Assembly: GCA_913061435.1 (NCBI GenBank) | Contig: CAJXUK010000006.1 | Coordinates: 41,803-105,802, forward strand | Direction: 5' to 3' | DNA from: an uncultured Thalassolituus sp. | GTDB taxonomy: Bacteria; Pseudomonadota; Gammaproteobacteria; Pseudomonadales; Oceanobacteraceae | Length of the DNA stretch: 64,000 bases | Part shown: positions 28,130 to 38,735 of the stretch, piece after piece | Layout of the letters: each line of letters starts with the position of its first letter | Position numbering within the stretch: the stretch's first letter is position 1 | Program-made: the position numbers and the translations under genes | Notes under the pieces: model-generated | The model's database searches: none | Told to the model about the DNA's origin: nothing | The model's input: the letters and a program-made list of their open reading frames with translations, nothing else

Positions 28130-28777
28130 TTAATTTCCTTGTTGGTTGGATTGTTTTTTCTTACTGTTAAGCTGTTTTAGCTGTTCAAGACGCGCTTCAG
28201 CTCTATCGGTAGCTAAACGCAAATCTGCTACTTGTTGGCTAAAGTGTTCGGCGAGCGGTTTGGGTACTAGCATTTGAATTTCATCTTCTAAATATTCTTT
28301 GCTGGTTGTGGTGAGGGTTTTTTTACTTTCTTTGCCCCACTTCATGAGACCACGTAAACCTTTACCTATTTGATGTGCAACCATACCTCCCGTTACAGGG
28401 CTAAGCATGGCTTCCCAATCGATGTCCATTTGTTGTACGATTTTTGCTAAATCCAATACTAGGGCACTGCTGCCGCTGATGTCGATGTTTCCATTCATCA
28501 GTGCATCGGCTTTGTCGCTTGCTAAGGCAACTTCTAATAATTCGGCAACGCTACCAAAAATGGTGGTATCGCAAATGTCTTCATCTTGTAAGCTTAGATG
28601 AAAGCCATGTTCTTCGATGGTTATAACCAAGATAAGCCAGTCATCACTTTGTATACGAATACGTTTACCAGAAAACTGAGTTAGCGCGGTTAGTAATGCT
28701 GGGTCATGTTTAAGTAAAGTATTAATGCTCGATTCAATCGTGGCACATAAGGCACTGTCGATGCTGGGACTTATCAT
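28130..28777 (-). CDS. ubiJ: Ubiquinone biosynthesis accessory factor UbiJ
   Basis: A 215-residue protein with an SCP2-like lipid-binding domain in the first half (about residues 15-120). A coiled-coil end (LADHFSQQVADLRL-like, then RAEARLEQLKQLNSKKK) follows. With UbiK it serves as a scaffold for late ubiquinone enzymes. It lies between ubiE and ubiB in the usual order. Confidence 0.92.
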   Translation of the reverse strand: MISPSIDSALCATIESSINTLLKHDPALLTALTQFSGKRIRIQSDDWLILVITIEEHGFHLSLQDEDICDTTIFGSVAELLEVALASDKADALMNGNIDISGSSALVLDLAKIVQQMDIDWEAMLSPVTGGMVAHQIGKGLRGLMKWGKESKKTLTTTSKEYLEDEIQMLVPKPLAEHFSQQVADLRLATDRAEARLEQLKQLNSKKKQSNQQGN

Positions 28778-28791
28778 GATTTGTCGGTATC

Positions 28792-29547
28792 CTAAGCTTT
28801 GATGCCACGGTGTAAGGCAACCATACCGCCGGTCATGTTGTGATAGCTCACACGACTAAAGCCTGCGCTTTCCATCATGCCTTTTAATGTTTCTTGATCT
28901 GGGTGCATGCGAATTGATTCGGCAAGATATTTGTATGATTCGGCATCGTTGGTGACAAGCTTACCCATAAGAGGCAGAGCGGTGAACGAATACAGATCAT
29001 AGGCTTTTTTCAATAGCGGATTGGTTGTTTGCGAGAACTCAAGAACCAGTAGTCTCCCACCAGGTTTAAGAACACGTAACATGGAGCGCAAAGCTTCGTC
29101 TTTATCGGTCACATTTCGTAGGCCAAAAGCGATGGTAATTACGTCAAAGGTGTTATCTTCAAACGGTAAAAATTGCGCGTTAGCCTGTACGTATTCGATG
29201 TTGCCAACGTAGCCTTGGTTGGTTAAGCGTTCACGCCCAACTTCTAGCATAGAGGAGTTGATGTCAGCCAAGACAACTTTACCTGCTGGCCCAACAATTT
29301 TGCTGAATTTTTTAGTTAAGTCGCCAGTGCCACCGGCTAAATCAAGCACTTTGTTGCCAGGGCGAACACCCGACATATCGATAGTGAAGCGTTTCCATAA
29401 ACGATGCACGCCAAACGACATTAGGTCGTTCATAACGTCATATTTAGCCGCTACAGAATGGAAAACGTCAGCCACCATGGCTTGTTTTTCTTCTTTTGGA
29501 ACGTCTTTGTAACCAAAATGAGTAGTATTTTCTGTGTTATCCGACAT
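28792..29547 (-). CDS. ubiE: Ubiquinone/menaquinone C-methyltransferase
   Basis: A 251-residue SAM methyltransferase. The N-terminus is [17 protein letters not shown]. The SAM motif I is [13 protein letters not shown], and then come [16 protein letters not shown] and [10 protein letters not shown], all typical of UbiE. It methylates the quinone ring in respiratory quinone synthesis. It is the first gene of the leftward block to tatC; the 200-bp region upstream probably holds the promoter. Confidence 0.96.
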   Translation of the reverse strand: MSDNTENTTHFGYKDVPKEEKQAMVADVFHSVAAKYDVMNDLMSFGVHRLWKRFTIDMSGVRPGNKVLDLAGGTGDLTKKFSKIVGPAGKVVLADINSSMLEVGRERLTNQGYVGNIEYVQANAQFLPFEDNTFDVITIAFGLRNVTDKDEALRSMLRVLKPGGRLLVLEFSQTTNPLLKKAYDLYSFTALPLMGKLVTNDAESYKYLAESIRMHPDQETLKGMMESAGFSRVSYHNMTGGMVALHRGIKA

Positions 29548-29749
29548 GTTAAAACCTCAAGCCTAACGCTCAACTAAAATCATGGTATTTTTATAGCATC
29601 GCATTCTACCCCTTAACCAACAAATTGGCTAATTTACCCCTATCCAATAACCCTCTCTAGGGTAATAATATCGGCGTGTTCAGGGTCGTTAAACTTAAGC
29701 AGAATGTTTATTAAATGTCAGCTAATGTCTGATAAAAGAGGAAGTATGT

Positions 29750-30010
29750 ATGTGGATAAAGATGAATAAAGTAGCAACAATGATTTTTTGGTTGTTGGCA
29801 TTAGCCAGTTATTTGATGCAATGGCCAGGGTTGTTGTCTTATCTACCACTGGCGGCAGTTATTGTGGCAGGATTTCACGTGCTAGAGGTTTCTTTCTTTT
29901 GGCTTTCGTTGAAGCACAATAGTAATAAGCCCATTAAAGATGCTGCATTAATTATGTTGTTTGGCATTTTTCATCTGCAAAGATTTATGGATAAAGCTAA
30001 CCCAGCCTAA
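29750..30010 (+). CDS. Small membrane protein, DUF1145-like
   Basis: An 86-residue protein with two or three hydrophobic segments (about residues 9-26, 29-55 and 64-78) and the motif FHVLEVSFFWLSLK in the middle. It ends with IFHLQRFM. The pattern fits the DUF1145 (YhhL-like) family of unknown function. 'gaggaag' sits just upstream. The start could be this ATG or the one four codons in. It is divergent from ubiE. Confidence 0.75.
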   Translation: MWIKMNKVATMIFWLLALASYLMQWPGLLSYLPLAAVIVAGFHVLEVSFFWLSLKHNSNKPIKDAALIMLFGIFHLQRFMDKANPA

Positions 30011-30020
30011 TTTTTATGGG

Positions 30021-30440
30021 TTAAGTTAATTCGATGGTGATGCGATTGACCTTTTCATCATCGTTTTCTGTTAATACCTGCAGTTCGTCGATGCGATAGA
30101 GTTGGCGTTCAAACGCTCCTATACCCGACTCTCGCAATAACCCAGTTACTTCGACCCATTCTTGATATAAAGAAACTCCGCCAAAACACTCAGTTAGTTC
30201 TTCATGTTCGGCCAATCTTTCAGCCAAACTAGCATCCATTAATAAGATAGAAGCCTGTTTGCCATTGCCTTGATCCCAATCGATATCATCCACTAAGTAG
30301 CTGAATGTTTCTGTAACCACAATAAAGCCTTCTATTGTGGTGGGTAACTCATGGTCGCGTAATTGCTTAATACTGGCCTCTTCAACCGAGTAAATGGTTG
30401 GTGGTTTAGCAGTGGATTCTGAAGTGGCTGGTAGGTCCAT
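30021..30440 (-). CDS. Hypothetical acidic protein
   Basis: A 139-residue, strongly acidic soluble protein with no signal or membrane helix. Segments such as EGFIVVTETFSYLVDDIDW and ASILLMDASLAERL suggest an alpha/beta fold. No family was recognised. It faces the DUF1145-like gene tail to tail, 10 bases apart. It has a 425-bp intergenic region upstream with DnaA-box-like sites. Confidence 0.7.
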   Translation of the reverse strand: MDLPATSESTAKPPTIYSVEEASIKQLRDHELPTTIEGFIVVTETFSYLVDDIDWDQGNGKQASILLMDASLAERLAEHEELTECFGGVSLYQEWVEVTGLLRESGIGAFERQLYRIDELQVLTENDDEKVNRITIELT

Positions 30441-30522
30441 GATGATCGCTTTTGTTATTTGCTGTGTGGATTAGTGCTGACAGTATAAAGAAGATAAAGT
30501 CAGAGTAATAGAACGAGAAAAG

Positions 30523-30745
30523 TTACCCACCATTTCTGTGGATAAGTCTTTGGGTAATCTTGGGGTAGAATGCTGTAGGCTAGGTATTTCATACGTTTGT
30601 TTTAAATTGTGTGATTGATGACCAAACTTGATGAAATGATTGTTTTTCAATCACTTACGGAGATCCCAAGCAGCTAAGCTTAGTTTTTAATAGAATTGTA
30701 TAAATATCAACCGATAAAAAAATTGTTCACAGTATCTGTGGATAA
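30523..30745. promoter_or_regulatory. Two DnaA-box-like sites in a 425-bp gap
   Basis: The gap 30441-30865 has no gene. It contains two copies of TGTGGATAA, the reverse of the DnaA box TTATCCACA, at 30537-30545 and 30737-30745, exactly 200 bp apart. The first lies between inverted arms ttaccca (30523-30529) and tgggtaa (30551-30557). Nothing else typical of a replication origin (dnaA, AT-rich 13-mers, gidA) is nearby. Confidence 0.5.
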
Positions 30746-30865
30746 GGTTCTGAGTAAGTCAGGGAAAAGCATGCTCGAAGTCGATGATAAGCGGCTTTGC
30801 AAAAGTTGATCAATGTATGCACAGCATGATTAGAAATATCAATCAGCTCATTAACCTCATGTTTG

Positions 30866-31459
30866 CTAGAGGTTAAGAGCAGCCGATTCTTGATACAACT
30901 TCATTAATTTATCGGTAATCACCGACTTAATGCCACTGCGCTCAAGTTCAGATAAAGAATCTAATTGATTCAAACGTAAGCGGTGTAGGTGTAAGCAAGG
31001 CAGTTTATCGTTAAATTCACGTAGGTCACCTTTCATCAAGACGGGTAAGAAGGGATCGTCTGAATGACTACGGCGAAGAATCTGGCGCATACCTTCTTGG
31101 AATGGAATCGGCACAGAGCGCACATTTTTATCTTTGTGCGAAATCACCAAATACAAACCTTGCTTGCCAATCAAGTTGCCGGGAATAATGTGCAGCCCTG
31201 TGGATTGCACTGCGGTGCTTTTGAGATGATGAAACGTATCATGAAAAGCATAGGGGTCTGGCAAGATGACCATTTGACGCCCAGCATCTTCAGGGAAGAA
31301 TAGGCTGTAATTAGTATACAGCTGCTCTACCGTGTCGGAAAATACACACAGTTTATTTTCAAACTTTTTCACAAAGTTCATGGCCTGCTGGTGTTTGTTG
31401 ATCTTATTTAGATCCCAAACCAGATCGGCATTTTGTTGTTTATTCGCTGAAAAGTTCAT
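30866..31459 (-). CDS. Hypothetical protein
   Basis: A 197-residue soluble protein. 'gaggt' precedes its ATG. Notable segments are NFVKKFENKLCVFSDTVEQLY, GRQMVILPDPYAFHDTFHHL and CLHLHRLRLNQLDSLSELE. No known family was recognised, and there is no signal peptide. It is leftward, 233 bp downstream of holA, and single. Codon use is like its neighbours. Confidence 0.7.
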   Translation of the reverse strand: MNFSANKQQNADLVWDLNKINKHQQAMNFVKKFENKLCVFSDTVEQLYTNYSLFFPEDAGRQMVILPDPYAFHDTFHHLKSTAVQSTGLHIIPGNLIGKQGLYLVISHKDKNVRSVPIPFQEGMRQILRRSHSDDPFLPVLMKGDLREFNDKLPCLHLHRLRLNQLDSLSELERSGIKSVITDKLMKLYQESAALNL

Positions 31460-31692
31460 AAGCGTACCTCTATTACCTAAAATCCAAGTTAGAGTGTGAT
31501 CTAATCCAGATTTAGGTGCTTAAAATTCTTGGCAGGTCGATTACTTGTTATATCCATAATTATGATAAGACCCTTGTTTAAGCTCGGTTAAATAGGGGTT
31601 GGTTTTTATGATTGGAAAGTAATGATTGCTGCATTTAGTTATTATTATCGTTTTTTTAGCAAAATACTGTGATGAGACTAGCGTTAAGAATG

Positions 31693-32697
31693 TTAACTGG
31701 CAAGCATTCTTACACCTGTTAACTGTTCAGTTAACTGATTTAACAAAAGCCAAGGGTTGTTTCCGTCGCCTTTAATAGCGCGATCCGTTTGTTCTGCTGT
31801 TTGCAAGCATCGATACAAGTCGGCCTGAGATAATCGAGATAAGGCTGATTTGAAGGGGGGCTGCTGCTTTAGCCAAATATTGTGTGATTTAAATCCTTCG
31901 GTTAAGCGTTGTGGGCCGTATGCTTGCAGGCTGATCAGGTGACGAATTTTTAGAATTAACGCCCCGAGAATCATAATGGCCTCATGGCCTTCGGCTTTTA
32001 AGTGGTTCAAAATACGCGATGCATCGCCTATATTCCCAAGTAAGCAACTGTCTGCGAGAGCAAATGCGTCATAACGAGCACTATCGGCGGTGGCTTCTTC
32101 AATTAATTCGACGCTGATTTGTTGGCTGCCCATCATGCGCATTTTTTCTATTTCTTGTACACCCGCTAATAAGTTACCTTCTATGCGCTGAGCAAACAAA
32201 GCAACTGCGTCTTGACTAGCACTCATGCCGGCCGCTTGAATTCGGCGCTGCAACCAACCGGGTAGTTGGTTGCGATCAATTGGCCAGATAGGAATAAACA
32301 CTCCTGCAGCTTCAATGGCCTTGAACCATTTGGTTTTTTGGCTTGCAGCGTCTAGGCGTGGGGTAACAATGAGCATCACATTGTCTGGATTTGGGTTTTG
32401 AGTTACTTCTAACAAAGCTTTGCCCTTGTCGCTGGGCTTGCCATTTGGAATACGAACTTCTATTAAACGACGGCTGGCAAATAGTGACATGGCATTGGTT
32501 TGGTCGAGTAACTCATTCCAATCAAAACCCGCCTCGGCGTGCATTAGCTCTCGTTCTTCAATGCCATAGTGCTTGCAGGCACGGCGAATCAGGTCGCATG
32601 CTTCCTGAACTAGCAAAGGTTCGTCACCGGAGACTATATAAATAGAGGCTAACTGTTTTTTTAGATGGCCACCTAGCTGTTCCGTTTTAAGTTTCAT
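31693..32697 (-). CDS. holA: DNA polymerase III subunit delta
   Basis: A 334-residue AAA+-like clamp-loader subunit. The N-terminus (ASIYIVSGDEPLLVQEACDLI) and a central AAA+ lid with LAGVQEIEKMRM fit HolA. So does the collar with DADRAIKGDG-like residues (TDRAIKGDGNNPWLLLNQL). It opens the sliding clamp. Its start overlaps the lptE stop by 4 bases, the conserved leuS-lptE-holA order. Confidence 0.93.
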   Translation of the reverse strand: MKLKTEQLGGHLKKQLASIYIVSGDEPLLVQEACDLIRRACKHYGIEERELMHAEAGFDWNELLDQTNAMSLFASRRLIEVRIPNGKPSDKGKALLEVTQNPNPDNVMLIVTPRLDAASQKTKWFKAIEAAGVFIPIWPIDRNQLPGWLQRRIQAAGMSASQDAVALFAQRIEGNLLAGVQEIEKMRMMGSQQISVELIEEATADSARYDAFALADSCLLGNIGDASRILNHLKAEGHEAIMILGALILKIRHLISLQAYGPQRLTEGFKSHNIWLKQQPPFKSALSRLSQADLYRCLQTAEQTDRAIKGDGNNPWLLLNQLTEQLTGVRMLAS

Positions 32698-33173
32698 TGC
32701 AGTTTTGCTTTTTCAAGGCGATTCATTAGCTGACGAATTAAGTCATTTTCCAGCTCTTGGCGTTGGACAGTTTCTTCGCTTTGTGTGGCAATAACGCTAT
32801 TAATATCATTGCTAAATACTCGTCGACCACTGATCTTCCAGTTAATCTCGGTACCTTCATCGAGTTGTATAAGGCGCGCATTCAGGTCGGCATTAAGTTC
32901 ATATTCAACTGCTTGGCCAAAGCTATTCACAGACAGTGTAAGTTTGTTAATTGCAATTGGAGCAATCATTAAACGCACATTGGCGCTGGCATCACTGGGG
33001 AATACAACACCATTAAATTCAAGCTGCTGTTTAAGGCGTTGAGTAAAGCGAGCACTGGCTTGGCTGTCTAGCGTCATAATCTGCACGCCAACCGGAAGAT
33101 CGGTTACTCCCCGTAATTGCCAACCACAAGCAGTGGTTAGCAATAGTACGGTCAATAAAAAAAATGATTTCAT
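32694..33173 (-). CDS. lptE: LPS-assembly lipoprotein LptE
   Basis: A 159-residue lipoprotein with the lipobox LTTAC at about residues 12-16 and the typical GWQLRG right after the lipidated Cys. LptE plugs the LptD barrel and helps insert LPS into the outer membrane. It lies between leuS and holA, with a 27-bp gap after leuS. Confidence 0.92.
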   Translation of the reverse strand: MKSFFLLTVLLLTTACGWQLRGVTDLPVGVQIMTLDSQASARFTQRLKQQLEFNGVVFPSDASANVRLMIAPIAINKLTLSVNSFGQAVEYELNADLNARLIQLDEGTEINWKISGRRVFSNDINSVIATQSEETVQRQELENDLIRQLMNRLEKAKLQ

Positions 33174-33200
33174 ATTGTACGCCTTAAATAACCCAGTCCA

Positions 33201-35858
33201 TTAACCTGCCACAATGTTAACCAGCTTTCCTGGTACCACGATAACTTTGCGAATGGTACTGTCAGCCAAGAAGCGAACAACGTTTTCATCGGCGCGGGCA
33301 GCGGCTTCAGCCTCTTCTTTGCTCACGTTTGCAGGGAGTTCTAACTTAGCGCGAACCTTACCGTTTACCTGCACCACCATTTCGATGCTGTCTTTCACCA
33401 AAGCGGCTTCGTCGACTTTAGGCCATTGTGCATCTAATACCGAATCAGTGTGGCCAAACGCAACCCAAAGTTCATTCGCGATGTGCGGCGTAATGGGCGA
33501 AAGCATTAAGATGATGGCTTCGACCCCTTCACGCGCAACGGCACGACTTTGTTCGTTGTTTTTGCCGAGCTTGTTCAGTGTATTCAACAATTCCATGATT
33601 GCCGCAATTGCTGTGTTGTAGGTTTGGCGTTGGCCCATATCAACCGTTACTTTAGCAATGGTCTCATGAATTTTACGACGCGCTGCTTTGTCTTCTTTAT
33701 CGAGTGCTTCAACATCTAAGGCGACGGCTTCACCCGATGTTAGCTCGAAGCTTAAACGCCATAGGCGCTCAAGGAATTTCTTCGCACCTTGCACGCCCGC
33801 ATCAGACCATTCAAGGGTTTGCTCCGGTGGCGCTGCAAACATGGTATACAAACGCACAGTATCAGCGCCGTATAAGTCGATAGCTTCTTGCGGATCAACC
33901 CCGTTGTTTTTCGACTTTGACATCTTGCTCATGCCAGAGAAAGTTAACTCTCTGCCGGTGGCAGTTTCTGTCACGCGGGCAATGCCGCCTTTTTCGTCGC
34001 GCTCAATGGTGACGTCGCTTGGGTTAACCCATTCTTTCGCGCCATTGTCAGTGGTGTAGTAATACGCATCGGCTAATACCATGCCTTGGCATAATAGGCT
34101 CTTGAACGGCTCATCACTTTCAACCAAGCCAGCATCACGCAATAACTTGTGGAAAAAGCGTGCGTATAACAAGTGCAAGATTGCGTGCTCGATACCGCCG
34201 ATGTACTGATCAACAGGCAGCCAGTAGTTGGCCTCGGAAGGCTCAAGCATTTGATCATGGCTTTGCGGAGTACAGTAACGGGCGTAATACCAAGACGATT
34301 CCATAAAGGTATCGAAAGTATCGGTCTCGCGGAATGCTGGTTCGCCATCTAAGGTGATGTCGGAGAATTCTGGGTTGTTTTTGATCGGCGAGTTAATGCC
34401 ATCCATCACTACATCGGTAGGAAGCTCTACCGGAAGCATGCTCTCTGGGGTTACCACAGAAGAGCCGTCTTGTTTTTGGATCATGGGAATTGGGCTGCCC
34501 CAATAACGTTGACGGCTTACGCCCCAGTCACGCAGACGGTAGTTAACCTTGATCTCGCCTTTGCCGTTGATTTCTAACCAGTGGGCAATGGTTTTGAACG
34601 CTTTGTTGGTTGGCAGTCCATCGAATTCGCCCGAGTTAACCAAGATGCCTTTTTCGGTATAAGCGCCTTCTGAAAGGTCGATTGCGGGACTTTCAGTTTC
34701 GCCCTTCTTTGGCTTAGGTGCGATAACTTGCTTAATGTCTAAGTCGTACTTGGTGGCAAATTCCCAGTCACGCTGATCGTGTGCAGGAACCGCCATAACA
34801 GCGCCAGTACCGTAATCCATTAATACGAAGTTGGCGATCCATACTGGTACTTCATCACCGCTAATGGGGTGAATTGCTTTGATGCCGGTATCGATGCCTT
34901 TTTTCTCGATGGTGGCAACGTCCGCTTCTGCAGTGCTGGATTTTTTACATTCTTCGATAAAGGCTTGAATGTCGGCATTGCCACCATTTGCGCTAGCGGC
35001 TTGGGCGGCTAAAGGGTGGCCTGCGGCAACGGCAACATAGCTCACGCCCATGACGGTATCGGGGCGCGTGGTATAAATCTCTAGTTCTTCGCTTGAGCCT
35101 TTACTCTTTTCCGCATTCGCTAAGGCAAAGCGCATTTCTACGCCTTCAGAGCGGCCGATCCAGTTTTTCTGCATCGCTTTAACTTGCTCAGGCCAGCCGT
35201 CTAGCTGATCAAGGTCGTTTAATAATTCTTCAGCATAGGCGGTGATACGAATGAACCACTGTGGAATTTCTTTTTTCACTACAGCGGAATCACAACGCCA
35301 GCAGCAACCATCGATCACTTGTTCGTTAGCTAATACGGTTTGGTCATTCGGGCACCAGTTAACCGCTGATACTTTTTTGTAAGCAAGGTCTTTTTCGACC
35401 AATTGAGTGAAGAACCACTGTTCCCAGCGATAGTATTCAGGATCGCAGGTGGCGAATTCACGGTCCCAGTCGTAACCAAAACCTAGGCTTTTAAGCTGGG
35501 TTTTCATGTAAGCGACGTTTTCTTTGGTCCATTTTGCTGGAGCCGTCTTGTGCTTAATGGCAGCGTTTTCAGCGGGTAAGCCAAAGGCATCCCAGCCCAT
35601 AGGCTGCATCACGTTTTTGCCTTGCATACGCTGGTAGCGAGAGACTACGTCACCGATGGTGTAGTTACGCACATGCCCCATATGCAGTCGACCACTTGGG
35701 TAAGGGAACATAGATAAGCAGTAGAATTTCTCTTTGCTGGCATCATGTACCGCTTTAAAAACTTGGTTTTGCTCCCAATGCTGCTGAAGCTTGCCTTCGA
35801 TTTGCTTTGGCTGATAGCTTTCTAACATGGGAGCGGTGGTATTCGTCGACTGAGGCAT
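33201..35858 (-). CDS. leuS: Leucyl-tRNA synthetase
   Basis: A class I synthetase of 885 residues. The HIGH motif reads HMGH ([15 protein letters not shown]) and the KMSKS motif is [11 protein letters not shown]. The editing domain has the Thr-rich TTRPDTVMG, and zinc-site cysteines lie in CCWRCD. I place the start at the ATG at 35858; a TTG at 35897 would add 13 residues unlike the family's N-terminus. It charges tRNA-Leu. It is the first gene of leuS-lptE-holA. Confidence 0.96.
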   Translation of the reverse strand: MPQSTNTTAPMLESYQPKQIEGKLQQHWEQNQVFKAVHDASKEKFYCLSMFPYPSGRLHMGHVRNYTIGDVVSRYQRMQGKNVMQPMGWDAFGLPAENAAIKHKTAPAKWTKENVAYMKTQLKSLGFGYDWDREFATCDPEYYRWEQWFFTQLVEKDLAYKKVSAVNWCPNDQTVLANEQVIDGCCWRCDSAVVKKEIPQWFIRITAYAEELLNDLDQLDGWPEQVKAMQKNWIGRSEGVEMRFALANAEKSKGSSEELEIYTTRPDTVMGVSYVAVAAGHPLAAQAASANGGNADIQAFIEECKKSSTAEADVATIEKKGIDTGIKAIHPISGDEVPVWIANFVLMDYGTGAVMAVPAHDQRDWEFATKYDLDIKQVIAPKPKKGETESPAIDLSEGAYTEKGILVNSGEFDGLPTNKAFKTIAHWLEINGKGEIKVNYRLRDWGVSRQRYWGSPIPMIQKQDGSSVVTPESMLPVELPTDVVMDGINSPIKNNPEFSDITLDGEPAFRETDTFDTFMESSWYYARYCTPQSHDQMLEPSEANYWLPVDQYIGGIEHAILHLLYARFFHKLLRDAGLVESDEPFKSLLCQGMVLADAYYYTTDNGAKEWVNPSDVTIERDEKGGIARVTETATGRELTFSGMSKMSKSKNNGVDPQEAIDLYGADTVRLYTMFAAPPEQTLEWSDAGVQGAKKFLERLWRLSFELTSGEAVALDVEALDKEDKAARRKIHETIAKVTVDMGQRQTYNTAIAAIMELLNTLNKLGKNNEQSRAVAREGVEAIILMLSPITPHIANELWVAFGHTDSVLDAQWPKVDEAALVKDSIEMVVQVNGKVRAKLELPANVSKEEAEAAARADENVVRFLADSTIRKVIVVPGKLVNIVAG

Positions 35859-36092
35859 AGTGATATCTTGTAGTTCAGAGTTTAAAACTGGGTTCAAATA
35901 AATACGTAAGTTTACCCTATGCTAGAGGTTGCGGGTAGCTTTGGCGGCAAAAGCGCATTATTAATGACTGCAATAATGGAAAAGCTTGATTTTATAATTG
36001 TGTGAAATAGGCTGACAGATCAAAGAAACGTAAAGTATCAGTAGTAGACTAAGCTAAACTGATCAATATTACCTAATCTGGCGGACAGTCTA

Positions 36093-37937
36093 TTGAAGCT
36101 TAGAATTAATCGTTTTGCAGTTGCGATTTTTATATACATAGTCGGTGTATTTGTTGTCGCACTGGTGAGCTATCAGCAAGAAAGAGCACGTTTTCTTAAT
36201 GATGTTGATAAGCGATTATTGGCAGCAGCAAGTCACTTGCCTGATATTTTACCTCCCAACTTTCACGATATCGCTCGCACCCCTGATGCCATCTCTCCAG
36301 AGCAAGATCGTAATAATTTGGAGTTGTTAACTCAACATGCCAACACTGGCAGCCTGACCTATCTATACACCTATGTGATGGTCGAGGGCATGATTTATTT
36401 TACGTCTTGTAATTATCTACAAAGCGATATTGAGCGTGACAAGGTAGTTACTTATTGGACAGATTATCCAGAAGGTGCTCAACAATATTTTGATGCTATG
36501 ACTGCTAAAGAGCCCATTTATGTTACCGCTGCTGATACCTGGGGATTATTTAGAACCATTCTTATTCCAATGAAATCTGCTAGTGGTTTGCCGTATGTTG
36601 CGGCAGCGGACATGGATATTTCTGTTATTGAAAGTTCGTTAAGGGATGTTGTGTTATTTGTATTAGGTATGGGGGCTGTTTTACTTGCTTTGGCCTTACC
36701 ATTGGTTTTTGCTTATCGCGCCACTTATTTAAGGCTTAATGGCAAGCTGGTGGGTCTTAATACACAGCTCAAGAAAGATATTGCTCAAGCTCAGCAGCTT
36801 GAATTAGAGCTCAAGCAGGCCACTAAACAAGCGCAGTTTGCCAGTGAGATTAAAGATCAATTTTTATCCAATATGAGCCATGAGCTGCGCACACCCATTA
36901 ATGGTATTACGGGCACCAATCAATTGTTGCTCGATACTGCGCTGAATACTGAGCAGTTAGAATACGTAGAGCTATGTAATAAAAGTGCCAATGTGCTACT
37001 TGATACCGTTAATCAGATTTTGGATGTCGCAACAATTGAAGCGGGAGGATTAACATTAAGGCCAGAATCATTAGATACTGAAGCTTTTTTTGATGACGTA
37101 GTCTCGTTGTTCTCTTCACAAATAGCAGAAAACCAATTGGACTTAATGATTAGCTATATCGGCAGTGTGCCACAGCAAATAATCATCGACCCCGTTAATT
37201 TTAGGAAGGTATTAATTAACCTGATCAGTAATGCGATTAAATTTACGCGTTCAGGCGGAATCCATGTGCTGATAAGCTGGCGCGACGGTGTATTAAACGG
37301 AGAAGTGAGTGATACCGGCATGGGAATCCCTGCAGCGTTTCAAGGTAAAGTTTTTGAAACATTTCAGCAAGCGGATAATTCGTATGCTCGTGAATATGGC
37401 GGAACTGGGCTGGGGTTGCCGATATCACGTCAAATATGTCGGTTTATGGGGGGTGAGATGTTTCTGCATACCTCAAACGAGAGCGGTTCTGTGTTTAAGT
37501 TTTTTGTGCAAGCGCCGGCAAGCAGCGAGTCGCTCATACCTTCACTTGCTAAAGATGACCATAAAATTTTACTGTGTTCAAATTCTTCGCTAATGCAATC
37601 TTGGTTTGGAAATGAGCTGGGTTCTATTGATTTGAGTAATCATTCAAGTGGTATCTTTGACACTAGCACGCTGATGGAGCAGATGAGCGGATATAGTTTG
37701 GTGATATTGGATACGGTTATTAATGAAGAAGCGAAAAAACAGTTAGCTATGTCATCCGATCTTACTAAGCAGTGCATTGTTTGGTTGTGCTGGTTGGGGC
37801 AGCCGTTGCCTTTGGGGTTGCCGGATAACATTTTAGTGGTTGTTAAGCCCTTACGTCGCTCTAGTTTAAGCTCTGTTTGTGGTTGTGTTGATGGCCTAAA
37901 GTTAGACCTAAGTAATAATAAAGTTGTATCTTTATAG
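36093..37937 (+). CDS. Hybrid sensor histidine kinase with degenerate receiver domain
   Basis: A 614-residue protein starting at TTG. Membrane helices at about residues 8-26 and 186-208 bracket an extracytoplasmic sensor region (27-185). A coiled coil and the HisKA domain follow, with phospho-acceptor His263 (SNMSHELRTPING). The ATPase domain has the N box around Asn380, DTGMGIP (407-413) and GGTGLGLPIS (436-445). The tail (about 490-600) resembles a receiver: VILDT with Asp540 and VVVKPLRRSSL with Lys585, but the acidic pair is missing (LLCSNSS). No response regulator gene adjoins it. The signal is unknown. Confidence 0.86.
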   Translation: MKLRINRFAVAIFIYIVGVFVVALVSYQQERARFLNDVDKRLLAAASHLPDILPPNFHDIARTPDAISPEQDRNNLELLTQHANTGSLTYLYTYVMVEGMIYFTSCNYLQSDIERDKVVTYWTDYPEGAQQYFDAMTAKEPIYVTAADTWGLFRTILIPMKSASGLPYVAAADMDISVIESSLRDVVLFVLGMGAVLLALALPLVFAYRATYLRLNGKLVGLNTQLKKDIAQAQQLELELKQATKQAQFASEIKDQFLSNMSHELRTPINGITGTNQLLLDTALNTEQLEYVELCNKSANVLLDTVNQILDVATIEAGGLTLRPESLDTEAFFDDVVSLFSSQIAENQLDLMISYIGSVPQQIIIDPVNFRKVLINLISNAIKFTRSGGIHVLISWRDGVLNGEVSDTGMGIPAAFQGKVFETFQQADNSYAREYGGTGLGLPISRQICRFMGGEMFLHTSNESGSVFKFFVQAPASSESLIPSLAKDDHKILLCSNSSLMQSWFGNELGSIDLSNHSSGIFDTSTLMEQMSGYSLVILDTVINEEAKKQLAMSSDLTKQCIVWLCWLGQPLPLGLPDNILVVVKPLRRSSLSSVCGCVDGLKLDLSNNKVVSL

Positions 37938-38081
37938 ATATAGATCAGCTTATGTTGAAAAACTGTGTTTTCTGTTTGAATAATTTTCTAAAGTACTAAT
38001 AATTCGCAATTCGGTTTAAAACTTTCTTTTAAAACTTTAGGTGTTTTAGATAAGAGCTTTGTAAAAAATTAAGGCGTTGTT

Positions 38082-38726
38082 ATGAGTCCACAAAGATATC
38101 GGTTTTTCTTAGTGATGTTGGGTTTGAGTGTTTTCAGTAAGGGTTATTCTGATTTCACCAACACAGAACAATTACTGGCTGAAATGTCAGTAATTAAAAA
38201 CGATCCAATTTTACTGGAACAAGCTCTGGTTAGCGGTAAAGAAAGAGCTTTGCTGTGCGGTAACTGTCATGGCAAAAATGGCAACAGTGTGCGAGATTAT
38301 ATTCCTAACCTGGCCAGTCAAAATGCGGCTTATTTATTTAACCAATTTGAGTTGTTTGCAACCGGTGAGCGCAAAGATTATGTCATGGGGCGTCTCGCTA
38401 AAGGTTTTTCACGAGAAGATAAAATCAATATCGCCTTGTATTTTTCTGTCATGCCCGTTGAGCCAAGAGAGCTATCGGTCACTGTGACTGCGCAAGGTGA
38501 GAAAATCTATCAAAGTTATTGTTTTACTTGCCACCAAAAAGATGGGCATGGTGATGGCAGCTATCCTCGCATCGCTGGGCAGCCTTATCAATTTCTTATA
38601 AAAACATTAAACGGCTTTTCTGGTGGCGATAAAAAGCGGGCTAACTCACCCATGACGGTTATTGTCGCCAATATGAATGAGCAACAACTGAAAGAGGTTG
38701 CTGCATATGTTGCTAGCATGCCTTAG
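38082..38726 (+). CDS. Diheme cytochrome c (c4-like)
   Basis: A 214-residue exported protein with a signal peptide (about residues 1-23). It has two heme-attachment sites: CGNCH at 59-63 and CFTCH at 147-151. Each site has a likely Met ligand further on (candidates: VMGRL near 101, PMTVI near 190). Two similar c-type domains of about 90 residues match the cytochrome c4 plan, though the N-terminal extension is longer. It likely passes electrons in the periplasm to a terminal oxidase. It lies 9 bases before moaA, so they may be cotranscribed. Confidence 0.86.
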   Translation: MSPQRYRFFLVMLGLSVFSKGYSDFTNTEQLLAEMSVIKNDPILLEQALVSGKERALLCGNCHGKNGNSVRDYIPNLASQNAAYLFNQFELFATGERKDYVMGRLAKGFSREDKINIALYFSVMPVEPRELSVTVTAQGEKIYQSYCFTCHQKDGHGDGSYPRIAGQPYQFLIKTLNGFSGGDKKRANSPMTVIVANMNEQQLKEVAAYVASMP

Positions 38727-38735
38727 ACTAAACAA

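Noticed and set aside
30441..30865. Chromosomal replication origin
   Set aside because: Only two DnaA boxes, no AT-rich 13-mers, and no dnaA, dnaN or gidA genes alongside.
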